64,000 bases of DNA from Nocardioides sp. T2.26MG-1 (GTDB taxonomy: Bacteria > Actinomycetota > Actinomycetes > Propionibacteriales > Nocardioidaceae), in NCBI RefSeq assembly GCF_950101795.1, contig NZ_CATNLZ010000008.1, positions 1 to 64,000 of the forward strand, in the 5' to 3' direction. Every line of letters begins with the position of its first letter. Positions within the stretch are counted from its first letter, which is position 1. Positions 43,205 through 51,329 of this stretch are shown piece by piece. The notes beneath the pieces were generated by a model. It did not search any database. It was given only the letters and a program-made list of their open reading frames with translations, and was not told the DNA's origin. The translations under genes and the position numbers were made by a program.

Positions 43205-44242
43205 TCAACGGTGCTCGTGCTCACCTCGGAAGTGGCTCGGTGAGCTGCCGGTCCATCTCTTGAAGGCGTGCGAGAAGTTGGTGAGATCGCTGTAGCCGAG
43301 CTCGTTGGCGACATCGCTGACCGACGTGGAGGGGTCGAGAAGCCGCTTCCTGGCGCGTTCGACCATCGACTGCTGTAGCAGCTCGCGGAAACTGGTTCCC
43401 TCAGCGGCGAGGCGGCGCTTGAGGGTGCTCGAGGACATCGAGAACTCATCCGCGACTGACTGGATCGTCCTCACTTCTGGCCTTTGGTCCAAGAGCTCGC
43501 GCACTCTGCGGGTGGAGTCCGGGGTGCCGGCCCGACGTTCGAGCGCCTGCTGGAGGTTGGTGATGGCGACGTCGTAGGCAAGTGGGTCGGGGAAGCGGCA
43601 GGCCGTGTGCAGCGTCCGTGCAGGGACATGCAGGTAGGACAGGGCGGCGTCGAAGATGAGCCGCGCCCCTGGCCAGGCCTGTCGAGCCCCGCTGCTTGGC
43701 GCCGGCCAGCGACTATGCATGGTCACCTCGGACGCGTCGCCGACCAGTCGGTCGATCAACCGGATGAGGGCGAGTCCGCAATAGGTCTCGACTAGACAGT
43801 CCAGGGCGGGGTCTGCTGCGTTCCCGGTAAGCCGTATCGTCAGGTCGTCGCGCTGGGGATCGGACACGGTGGTGACGGCCTCCGTGATCACGGGAAGATA
43901 GGTCAACAGCTGCACGACCTCCGCGACGGTTCCTGCACTGACCAGCGGCACGCTCAACGGCCCAAAGGACGTGAGTTGTGCCTGTTCTGCACAGGCGATC
44001 CCCAGCTGCGTTGCCTGTTCGGCATCGAGGTCGGGGTAGACCTCGCGAAACCACCGCAGCGGTGCCTGCGCTTGGGTCTGGATGAGAGCCAGCTCACCGG
44101 TTCCCTCGCGCGCCATGATGGCGCGGAACTGCTCCGCGGCGTCCGGATCGATCGCTGAACTGCTCAGCAGCTGCACGAAGGCAAGGGCTGGGACTCCTGG
44201 CTCGTCTCTCCACACAGCGATCCTCACGAGATCCGATCTCAC
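43205..44242 (-). CDS. AraC/XylS-family regulator, copy 1 (probable CYP153 activator)
   Basis: A 345-residue regulator. The N-terminal half resembles the arabinose-binding-like sensing domain of this group. The C-terminal 100 residues hold two helix-turn-helix units, including SVADEFSMSSSTLKRRLAAEGTSF and VSDVANELGYSDLTNFSHAFKRWTGSSPSHFR. It is divergent from the ferredoxin/CYP153/reductase operon. An AraC-type protein controls CYP153 in Dietzia, so this one likely does too (inference). Convergent with the transglutaminase gene. GTG starts at 44242 or 44227 are both possible. Confidence 0.92.
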   Translation of the reverse strand: MRSDLVRIAVWRDEPGVPALAFVQLLSSSAIDPDAAEQFRAIMAREGTGELALIQTQAQAPLRWFREVYPDLDAEQATQLGIACAEQAQLTSFGPLSVPLVSAGTVAEVVQLLTYLPVITEAVTTVSDPQRDDLTIRLTGNAADPALDCLVETYCGLALIRLIDRLVGDASEVTMHSRWPAPSSGARQAWPGARLIFDAALSYLHVPARTLHTACRFPDPLAYDVAITNLQQALERRAGTPDSTRRVRELLDQRPEVRTIQSVADEFSMSSSTLKRRLAAEGTSFRELLQQSMVERARKRLLDPSTSVSDVANELGYSDLTNFSHAFKRWTGSSPSHFRGEHEHR

Positions 44243-44336
44243 AACAGGATGACACGGCTAAACATGGCCCCGAGCGATGTCAACGACAATCATGAAGGAA
44301 ATGTCCGCCTCGTAGTCAATACTGAGGGAGTTGTAG

Positions 44337-44656
44337 ATGGCAGTCGTAACCTTCGTGTCGCACGACGGGGAGAAGCATGAGGCGTCCATCGATGAGGGCT
44401 ACTCGCTGATGCAGGTCGCGAAGAACAACGCCATCCGGGCATCGATGGTGACTGCGGCGGAGAGGCCGCCTGCGGCACCTGCCACGTGATCGTCGATTCC
44501 GCCTGGGTCGGCGAGGTCGGCCCCTCCGGTCCGGAGGAGGAGGAGATGCTGTCGATGAACCCCGAGCGGCAGCCGACATCTCGGCTGTCGTGCCAAGTCA
44601 AGGTCTGCGAGTCCTTGGACGGCTTGACCGTGCATTTGCCCGAGTCCCAGTGGTAG
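44337..44656 (+). pseudogene. 2Fe-2S ferredoxin with -1 frameshift
   Basis: Translation begins MAVVTFVSHDGEKHEASIDEG and should run into the cluster motif, but the frame is lost near 44430: reading continues as RASMVTAAERP to an early TGA. Shifting frame restores GIDGDCGGEAACGTCHVIVD, then SCQVKVCESLDGLTVHLPESQW to a TAG at 44654. The cluster cysteines are the three in that motif plus one near LSCQV. One base (a C in ATCCCGGGC) appears missing. It should be the electron donor of the CYP153. Either a real pseudogene, a programmed shift or an assembly error. Confidence 0.85.
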
Positions 44657-44673
44657 CAGGAGGTGTTGGCGAG

Positions 44674-46062
44674 ATGAAGATCCCTGAAGCAGTGACGACG
44701 AAGGTCGAGGCGGCCATCCCGTTGGATCGACGGGTCCAGGCCGCACACCTCTACGACAAGGGGCGACGGTGGCTCACCGGCACGAACGGGCAGAAGATGT
44801 TCGTGGAACGTCCGATCCCGCCGGTCGAGGAAGTCGCCCTCGAAGACATCGACCTCAGCAACCCGTTCCTCTACCGACAGGGGCGTTGGGTCTCCTACTT
44901 CAAGCGCCTACGCGACGAGGCCCCTGTCCACTACCAGCCCAACAGTCCGTTCGGGCCGTTCTGGTCGGTCACGCGTCACGCCGACATCATCGCGGTGGAC
45001 GAGAACCACGAGGTCTTCTCCGCCGAGCCTCTCATCGTCATCGGGACACCCCCGCGGTTCATGGACATCGCCATGTTCATCGCTATGGACCCGCCCAAGC
45101 ACGACGTTCAGCGGCGCGCCGTCCAAGGTGTCGTCGCACCGAAGAACCTGCGCGAAATGGAGGGCCTCATCCGGGAGCGCGTCAGGGACGTCCTGGACAA
45201 CCTGCCCGTCAACGAGCCGTTCGACTGGGTGAGCACGGTGTCGATCGAGCTGACCGCCCGCATGCTGGCGACGTTGCTGGACTTCCCCTTCGAGCAGCGG
45301 CACAAGCTGGTTGAGTGGTCGAACCTGGCCACCTCGATGGAGCAGGCCAACGGCGGCCCCTCCGACAACGACGAGCTGTTCCGCGGCATGGTCGACATGG
45401 CGCGTGGACTCACCGCGCTGTGGCACGACAAGGCCGCCCGCCTCGCGGCCGGCGAAGAGCCCGGGTTCGACTTGATCACGATGCTGCAGCGCGACGAGAG
45501 CACGAAGGACCTGATCAAGCGACCGATGGAGTTCGCCGGGAACCTGATCCTGCTCATCGTTGGGGGCAATGACACGACCCGCAACTCGATGAGTGGTGGG
45601 GTTCTCGCGCTCAACCAGTTCCCCGACCAGTTCGAGAAGCTGAAGGCCAATCCCGACCTGATCCCGAACATGGTCTCGGAGATCATCCGCTGGCAGACCC
45701 CCCTTGCCTACATGCGCCGGATTGCCAAGACCGACACTCTGCTGAACGGCCAGTTCATCCGCAAGGGCGACAAGGTGGTCATGTGGTACGCGTCCGGCAA
45801 CCGCGACGAGACGGTGTTCGAGCGACCGGACGAGCTGATTATCGACCGGCCCAACGCCCGCAACCACATTGCTTTCGGCTTCGGCGTGCATCGGTGCATG
45901 GGCAACCGGTTGGCCGAGCTGCAGCTACGGATCCTCTGGGAGGAGCTGCTCCCGCGCTTCGAGAGGATCGATGTGGTCGGGGAGCCGGAGTACGTGCAGT
46001 CCAACTTCGTTCGCGGCATCAGCAAGCTGATGGTCGAGCTCATCCCCAAGGGCGCCGGATGA
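44674..46062 (+). CDS. cytochrome P450 of the CYP153 type (alkane hydroxylase)
   Basis: A 462-residue P450 with CYP153-like sequence: FGPFWSVTRHADIIAVDENHEVF, MFIAMDPPKHDVQRRAVQGVVAP, I-helix VGGNDTTRNSM and heme loop FGFGVHRCMG. CYP153 enzymes hydroxylate the end of medium-chain n-alkanes, fatty acids or cyclic alkanes. Start ATG 44674 with AGGAGG about 12 bases upstream. Its stop overlaps the reductase ATG (ATGA). Operon: ferredoxin, CYP153, ferredoxin reductase. Gene symbol left out as numbering needs a database. Confidence 0.9.
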   Translation: MKIPEAVTTKVEAAIPLDRRVQAAHLYDKGRRWLTGTNGQKMFVERPIPPVEEVALEDIDLSNPFLYRQGRWVSYFKRLRDEAPVHYQPNSPFGPFWSVTRHADIIAVDENHEVFSAEPLIVIGTPPRFMDIAMFIAMDPPKHDVQRRAVQGVVAPKNLREMEGLIRERVRDVLDNLPVNEPFDWVSTVSIELTARMLATLLDFPFEQRHKLVEWSNLATSMEQANGGPSDNDELFRGMVDMARGLTALWHDKAARLAAGEEPGFDLITMLQRDESTKDLIKRPMEFAGNLILLIVGGNDTTRNSMSGGVLALNQFPDQFEKLKANPDLIPNMVSEIIRWQTPLAYMRRIAKTDTLLNGQFIRKGDKVVMWYASGNRDETVFERPDELIIDRPNARNHIAFGFGVHRCMGNRLAELQLRILWEELLPRFERIDVVGEPEYVQSNFVRGISKLMVELIPKGAG

Positions 46063-47261
46063 GCTCGGAGCGCGCGGTGGTGGTCGGCGCCAGCCATGCC
46101 GGGGTGCAGCTGGTCACCAGCCTCCGCCAGGAGGGCTGGTCCGGTGAGATCGTGCTGGTCGGTGACGAGTCGGCGCTGCCCTACCAAAGGCCTCCGTTGT
46201 CGAAGGCATATCTGGCCGGGAAGTGCTCGCTGAAGGAGCTGGCCATCCGGTCGGAGGACTTCTACGTCAAGCGGGACGTCGAGCGCGTGACTGCCAGCGT
46301 GCAGGAGATCGACCGGTCGGCGGGCGAGCTCGTGCTCGGCACCGGCGACCGCTTGGCCTACGACGCTCTTGCTCTTTGCACGGGAGCGCACCCCCGACGT
46401 CTCCGCGCCGAGGGTGCCGGCCTCGACGGGGTGCACTACCTGCGTCGGTCGTCGGACGTGGAGCGGATCCGCGAGGATGCCACTCCTGCGGGCCGCGCCG
46501 TCATCGTCGGTGGTGGCTACATCGGTCTCGAGACCGCCGCCTCGTTGCGCGCGCTCGGTCTCGACGTCACGGTGCTGGAGGCCGCAGACCGGGTCCTCAA
46601 ACGGGTCACCGCCCCTGAGGTGTCGGCCTTCTTCACGCGAATCCACCAAGAAGAGGGCGTCGACGTGAGGACGAACGCCTCGGTCGAGGCCCTGGTCGGC
46701 GACACCCGCCTGCGAGAGGTGGTCCTGGCCAGCGGCGAATCGGTCCGAGCCGATTTTGTGATCGTCGGGATCGGTATCGAGCCGAACACGGGGTTGGCCG
46801 CGGCAGCCGGGCTGGCCGTGGACAACGGGATCCTAATCGACGCACAGGCGCGCACCAGCGATCCCACCATCGTGGCCGCCGGGGACTGTACGTCGCAGGA
46901 CATCCCCCGCTACGGACGACGGATCAGGGTGGAGTCGGTCCCGAGTGCAGTGGAGCAGGCCAAGGTGGCAGCGGCGACCATCTGTGGAAAGGACAAAGAG
47001 GTGGCGGCGCTCCCGTGGTTCTGGTCGGACCAGTATGACCTCAAGCTCCAGATTGCGGGACTCAATACCGGCTATGACGGCATCGTCTTGAGCGGTGACC
47101 CGACCCGTGACCGCGACTTCACCTGCTACTACCTTCGGAAGGGCGAGCTGAGAGCCGCTGACTGTGTCAACCGTCCTCGGGACTTCATGACCACCAAGCG
47201 CATGCTCAGCCAGGGGATCGCGGTCGACATGGCCGCCCTGACAGCGGAGGTGGCGGTGTGA
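46059..47261 (+). CDS. ferredoxin reductase (FAD/NAD-dependent)
   Basis: A 400-residue flavoprotein that passes electrons from NAD(P)H to the ferredoxin of the P450. The N-terminal FAD site starts VVVGASHAGVQ; the central NAD-binding motif is IVGGGYIGLETAASL; the later FAD segment is IVAAGDCTS. The ATG overlaps the CYP153 stop, so the genes are translated together. Confidence 0.93.
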   Translation: MSSERAVVVGASHAGVQLVTSLRQEGWSGEIVLVGDESALPYQRPPLSKAYLAGKCSLKELAIRSEDFYVKRDVERVTASVQEIDRSAGELVLGTGDRLAYDALALCTGAHPRRLRAEGAGLDGVHYLRRSSDVERIREDATPAGRAVIVGGGYIGLETAASLRALGLDVTVLEAADRVLKRVTAPEVSAFFTRIHQEEGVDVRTNASVEALVGDTRLREVVLASGESVRADFVIVGIGIEPNTGLAAAAGLAVDNGILIDAQARTSDPTIVAAGDCTSQDIPRYGRRIRVESVPSAVEQAKVAAATICGKDKEVAALPWFWSDQYDLKLQIAGLNTGYDGIVLSGDPTRDRDFTCYYLRKGELRAADCVNRPRDFMTTKRMLSQGIAVDMAALTAEVAV

Positions 47262-47323
47262 GAAGCCGCAGTAACCGCTGGTCGTGGTCACCATCGAGCC
47301 ATTGCCCGCCGAGGTGAGCAAGG

Positions 47324-48088
47324 ATGGCTTGGAGGTCGACGGTCTGGACGGCGATGAGAGTGCTGCCTCTCGTTCCGGACTTGCGTGACTCGCGTCCGTC
47401 CGCGGGCGTCAGACGCGTCCCCAGAGACGCCCGCGGGCCTGCATGGTGGCTGGCGTTGCTCGTCTGCAAACCGCTACTGCTGCTGGTCAGGAGAGCGGAC
47501 TGGCGTGGTACCGAACGCCTGCCCGGGTTGGGAGGCGCGGTGCTGGCGGCCAACCATGTCTCCCAGGCCGACCCGCTGTTCCTGGGGGAGATGATTCTCG
47601 CCCAGGGCCGGACCCCCCGGTTCATGGCCAAGGCGAGCCTTTTTCAGAGTAGAGCAGTCGGCTGGTGGTTCCGGTCGGCCGGCCACGTCGAGGTCGATCG
47701 GTCCGACGGCCGGTGTGGGATCCGTGCCGCGGTCGAAGCCGTGGAGCGTGGCGCTCTTGTCGTCGTGTATCCGGAAGGATCGATCACGAAGCGACCGGAT
47801 GGGCGTCTGATGTCGCTCAGGTCGGGTGCTGTTCGCATCGCGCTGGAGACGTCGGCTCCATTGATTCCCGTTGCTCAATGGGGCGTGCAGGCGATCGTGC
47901 CAGCCTACGAAGGGAGGGTGGTGCTGGGCCGCCGCCGTCGTCGGGTCACCCTGCTGGTCGGGGAGCCGGTGCCACTCGAGGACCTCCGAGAGTTGCCGAG
48001 GGCGACGGCAGTGACTGTAGGGGTGCAGAGACTTCAGGACACCCTCGCCGCCATGGTCGACCAACTGGCCGACGAGCACGCTAGTTAG
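47324..48088 (+). CDS. 1-acylglycerol-3-phosphate-type acyltransferase (PlsC family)
   Basis: A 254-residue membrane-associated acyltransferase. The catalytic motif is NHVSQADPLF (HX4D) and the substrate-binding motif YPEGSITKRPDG. It uses acyl-CoA or acyl-ACP to acylate a lysophospholipid. It starts 62 bases after the ferredoxin reductase gene, probably in the same operon, so it may tie alkane-derived fatty acids into membrane lipid (inference). ATG 47354 is an alternative. Confidence 0.85.
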   Translation: MAWRSTVWTAMRVLPLVPDLRDSRPSAGVRRVPRDARGPAWWLALLVCKPLLLLVRRADWRGTERLPGLGGAVLAANHVSQADPLFLGEMILAQGRTPRFMAKASLFQSRAVGWWFRSAGHVEVDRSDGRCGIRAAVEAVERGALVVVYPEGSITKRPDGRLMSLRSGAVRIALETSAPLIPVAQWGVQAIVPAYEGRVVLGRRRRRVTLLVGEPVPLEDLRELPRATAVTVGVQRLQDTLAAMVDQLADEHAS

Positions 48089-48129
48089 CGTGCGGGCGTG
48101 TCCAGGTCAGTAACGCGAGTCGGTCGCCA

Positions 48130-48154
48130 GACAGAAATCGCTAACCTCTCTGTC
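48130..48154 (+). promoter_or_regulatory. inverted repeat over -10 of TetR gene 48155
   Basis: GACAGA (48130-48135) and TCTGTC (48149-48154) are perfect inverted arms around 13 bases. The -10 TAACCT (48142-48147) lies between them, and the ATG follows directly, so a bound repressor would block this leaderless promoter. Confidence 0.6.
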
Positions 48155-48766
48155 ATGCGGGCACCGTCCATGCGCGAACGGTTCAGGGAGCACATGCGCG
48201 CCGCTGTCCTCGAGGCTGCCCACGACCTGATCGTCGACCGCGGTTGGGACCGGGTGCGCATGGGGGAGGTGGCGGATCGTGCCGGGGTGTCGCGAGCGGC
48301 TCTCTATAAGGAGTTCGGTGACAAGGCCGGCCTTGGAGAAGCCGTCGTGCTCCGCGAGGCCTCGCGCTTCCTGGAGGGCATCCAGAAGGCGCTGGAGGCA
48401 CACGTCGGCGATGCGAAGCGAGGCATCGCGGCAGCCGTCGACTACACCTTGAACGAAGCGGGGCGAAGCCCCCTCCTCAAGGCGGTGCTCATCTCCAACC
48501 GCGACCTCGACACGGGGAGTCAGGCGTCCACGGGGATGCTCCCGCTGCTCACGACCTCCGTGCGGCTTCTCGACCTCGCCTCCGACACCCTGGCCGGATG
48601 GGTGGCGGAGAGTTACCCCAGTCTTCCCCCAGACGACGTCATCGACGCGGCCGACACCATGGTGCGCCTGACGGTCAGTCATCTGGCCCTGCCCAAGTGG
48701 GACCGAACCGCGACGGCGCGCAAGATCTGCGAGGTCGCGGTCCGGTTCCTCTCCCTCGAATCGTGA
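48155..48766 (+). CDS. TetR-family transcriptional regulator
   Basis: A 203-residue regulator. Helix-turn-helix: MGEVADRAGVSRAALYKEFGDKAGLGEAV (about residues 36-64). ATG 48155 is 7 bases after TAACCT, so likely leaderless; the longer frame from 48098 is not supported. Convergent with the acyl-CoA synthetase gene at 48808; its target is unknown apart from itself. Confidence 0.88.
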   Translation: MRAPSMRERFREHMRAAVLEAAHDLIVDRGWDRVRMGEVADRAGVSRAALYKEFGDKAGLGEAVVLREASRFLEGIQKALEAHVGDAKRGIAAAVDYTLNEAGRSPLLKAVLISNRDLDTGSQASTGMLPLLTTSVRLLDLASDTLAGWVAESYPSLPPDDVIDAADTMVRLTVSHLALPKWDRTATARKICEVAVRFLSLES

Positions 48767-48807
48767 CCTGGGCCCGACGGGACGACGGGAGCAGTCTGAA
48801 CTGAGCC

Positions 48808-50355
48808 TCAGCGGCGTACGGCGTGTTCGTCGCCGCCGTGCTGCTGCCGTAGCACCGTCTTGAGCACCTTGCCGGTCGCTGTGCGGGGCAGCTCGGCTAC
48901 GAACTCGATCCTGGTGGGGCACTTGAAGTGGGCAAGCCGCTCCCGGGTGTACGCGATGAGTTCCTCGGCGGTCGTCTCGTCGCCGTCCTGCAGTGCCACG
49001 GTGGCCACCGGGGTCTCGCCCCAGCGGGTGTCGGGGACGCCGACGACGGCCACTTCGCGGACGGCCGGGTGGCGGTAGAGCACTTGCTCGACCTCGATGG
49101 GGTAGACGTTCTCGCCTCCAGTGATGATCAGGTCCTTCTTGCGGTCGACGAGAGTGATGAACCCCTCGGCGTCCATGCGGCCCAGGTCACCGGTGTGGAA
49201 CCAGCCGCCGCGGAAGGCCTCGGCCGTGGCTTCCGGGAGACCCCAGTAGCCCGCGAACACATTGGGTCCGCGGAGGACGAGCTCTCCGACCTCGTCGGTG
49301 CGCGCGTCCTTGTCGGCGTCATCGACGATGCGCGCCTCAACGTGGAATACCGCGCGGCCGATGGATCCGGCCTTCTCCTTGACGTGATCGGCGTCCAGGA
49401 CGGACACGATCGGCGCGGTCTCGGTCATTCCGAAACCCTCTTGGAAGGGCAGCCCCTTGCCCTGGTAGAAGTCAATGACCGGCAGAGGGCAGGGCGCTCC
49501 ACCGGAGACGGCGAGCTCCAGCGAGGACAGGTCGACGTCGTCGAAGCCAGGCACCGACATGAGCGCCGCCCACATGGCCGGGACCATGAACTGCACGGTG
49601 GCCCTCTCGCGGGACATCACCTTCAGGGTCTGCGCCGGGTCGAACGAGGGGAGCAGTACGTTGGTCCCGCCGACGTACAGCAGCGGCAGGGTGTGGATCC
49701 CGAGGCCGCCGATGTGGAACATCGGCGCCACGGTCACCGTGACGTCGGTCTCGCGCAAGCCGCGCCCGAAGGACAAGCTGTTCACGACGTTCCACAGGTG
49801 ATTGTCGTGGGTCAGCATCGCCCCCTTGGGTCGCCCTGTGGTTCCGGACGTGTACATCAAACATGACACGTCGCTCCGATCGACGTCGGCGTCGACTGGA
49901 CGGGCCTCGCCGCTGACCAACACCTGCTCATAGTCCAGCTCGCCGTGCTCGGGTTCGCCGCCGACGACCAGGCGGGATCGGACGCGCACTCCCTCCCCGG
50001 CCACAGCCGCGCGGGCCACCGGAGCCAGGGGCGCCGAGTACACGAACACGTCTGCGCCCGAGTCCGCCAGGAGATAGGCGATCTCGGCCGGCGCAAGACG
50101 CACGTTCATGGGCACGAACACCGCGCCCAGCTTGGCCGTGGCCAGCATCGTCTCTATGAACGCGGTGCTGTTGAGCAGGAGCCCTGCCACCCGGTCGCCC
50201 CGCCGGACGCCGAGGGCCCTCAGTGCCCGGGCCAGTCGATTGGTGCTGCTGTCCAGGGTGGAGTAGGTCAGCCGCCGCTCACCGTCGATGAGCGCGATCC
50301 GGTCCCCGGAGAGGAAAGCCCTCGTCGTGACCCAGCTGCCGATTCCCTTGTCCAT
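48808..50355 (-). CDS. fatty acyl-CoA synthetase (FadD-like)
   Basis: A 515-residue ANL-superfamily ligase that activates a carboxylic acid to its CoA ester via an adenylate. Motifs: P-loop-like YTSGTTGRPKGAMLTH, GFGMTETAP, and GWFHTGDLGRMD...RKKDLIITGGENVYP, with C-terminal Lys in TATGKVLK. Start: ATG 50355 is 7 bases from GGAAGGA, while ATG 50361 touches it. The promoter on the minus strand (TTGACG, 17-base gap, CAAACT) contains the operator at 50418-50437, next to the TetR gene at 50469. Confidence 0.93.
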   Translation of the reverse strand: MDKGIGSWVTTRAFLSGDRIALIDGERRLTYSTLDSSTNRLARALRALGVRRGDRVAGLLLNSTAFIETMLATAKLGAVFVPMNVRLAPAEIAYLLADSGADVFVYSAPLAPVARAAVAGEGVRVRSRLVVGGEPEHGELDYEQVLVSGEARPVDADVDRSDVSCLMYTSGTTGRPKGAMLTHDNHLWNVVNSLSFGRGLRETDVTVTVAPMFHIGGLGIHTLPLLYVGGTNVLLPSFDPAQTLKVMSRERATVQFMVPAMWAALMSVPGFDDVDLSSLELAVSGGAPCPLPVIDFYQGKGLPFQEGFGMTETAPIVSVLDADHVKEKAGSIGRAVFHVEARIVDDADKDARTDEVGELVLRGPNVFAGYWGLPEATAEAFRGGWFHTGDLGRMDAEGFITLVDRKKDLIITGGENVYPIEVEQVLYRHPAVREVAVVGVPDTRWGETPVATVALQDGDETTAEELIAYTRERLAHFKCPTRIEFVAELPRTATGKVLKTVLRQQHGGDEHAVRR

Positions 50356-50417
50356 GGACATTCCTTCCGGGGATGCTGTCATCCCTGCGAGTGAGTCAGG
50401 TCACGCAGTTTGTCCAA

Positions 50418-50437
50418 ACCTGACGGCACCGTCAAGA
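50418..50437. promoter_or_regulatory. shared operator copy 1 (ACCTGAC-N6-GTCA type)
   Basis: ACCTGAC-GGCACC-GTCAAGA. It covers the -35 region of the minus-strand acyl-CoA synthetase promoter and is 31 bases upstream of the TetR start. A near-identical element is at 54413-54432. A further half-site GTCAGGT is at 50396-50402. Confidence 0.7.
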
Positions 50438-50468
50438 TAGTCGGACGCGATCCCGGAGGACACGAGTT

Positions 50469-51143
50469 ATGGATAGCGGATCGAGTGCCCTCCCGGTCAC
50501 TGCACGCGGCCGGCGAACCAGGTCGGCTTTGCTGCTCGCCGGGCGGGAGTTGTTCGAGGAGTGCGGGTTCTCCGCCGTCGGAATCGACTCTGTTGTCCAA
50601 CGTGCCGGGGTCTCCCATGGGACGTTCTACACCTGGTTCGACTCCAAGGAGACGTTGCTGCGCGAGATCGTCAGCGAGGTCGGTGAGGCGATCCTCTCTG
50701 CGACCTCGATCGGGGACCGTCTGCCGCCGGAGGCCGCGTACGCTCGCATCGAGGCCGCGAACCGGTCGTTCCTGCGGGCGGTGACCCAGCACTCTCGGAT
50801 TCTGCGGGTGCTGGACTCCCTGGCGGACGTCCGGGAGGACTTCCGTGGGCTGCGGCTCGAGATGCGGGAGTCGTTCGTCGAGCGGGGTATGGAGGGGCTG
50901 ATCCGGCTGCAGCAAGTGGGGATGGCGGATCCGATGCTGCCGCCGCGGGCGACGGCCAGCGCCCTCGGCGCCATGGTGGAATCCTTCGCCCACCTGTGGC
51001 AGGACCCGGTAGAGGGGTTGGACGAGGCGGCGGCCGTCGACGTCCTCACGCGCTTGTGGGCCGGGGCGATCGGCCTCACGCCGCCGGCCTGGCCAGGGGG
51101 TGACCGTGCGGGCGCAGCGGCCACCGAGGCACTCCACGAGTGA
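50469..51143 (+). CDS. TetR-family regulator of acyl-CoA synthetase genes
   Basis: A 224-residue regulator. Helix-turn-helix: IDSVVQRAGVSHGTFYTWFDSKETLL (about residues 39-64). It is divergent from the acyl-CoA synthetase gene, with an operator between. The same operator lies in the divergent promoter of the two acyl-CoA synthetases at 54.3-54.6 kb. TetR proteins of this size often sense acyl-CoA esters in actinobacteria. Confidence 0.9.
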   Translation: MDSGSSALPVTARGRRTRSALLLAGRELFEECGFSAVGIDSVVQRAGVSHGTFYTWFDSKETLLREIVSEVGEAILSATSIGDRLPPEAAYARIEAANRSFLRAVTQHSRILRVLDSLADVREDFRGLRLEMRESFVERGMEGLIRLQQVGMADPMLPPRATASALGAMVESFAHLWQDPVEGLDEAAAVDVLTRLWAGAIGLTPPAWPGGDRAGAAATEALHE

Positions 51144-51329
51144 GCAGCTGCTCAGCTCAGTGCCGTCAGCGCTGCTCCCAGCGCCATGGGTCTCTCGACC
51201 CCGTGGGTCCGGTGCGCCGACCACGTGCCGAGAGTCAACGAAGTCTGCCGGCGGGTTGCCCATCGGCTGGGCGTGCACTCCGATGCTGGGCGCGATGGGG
51301 GAAGACGGAACCGGCGGGCCGGTCCACGG

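Larger units (their letters stand above)
42281..44242. repeat. direct repeat copy 1: TetR end, transglutaminase-like gene, AraC gene
   Basis: The segment from the TetR 3' end through the AraC gene is repeated at 62035-63990 with about 90% identity by eye. Gene order, spacing (151 bases from repeat start to the transglutaminase ATG) and convergent orientation are the same in both. Confidence 0.9.
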
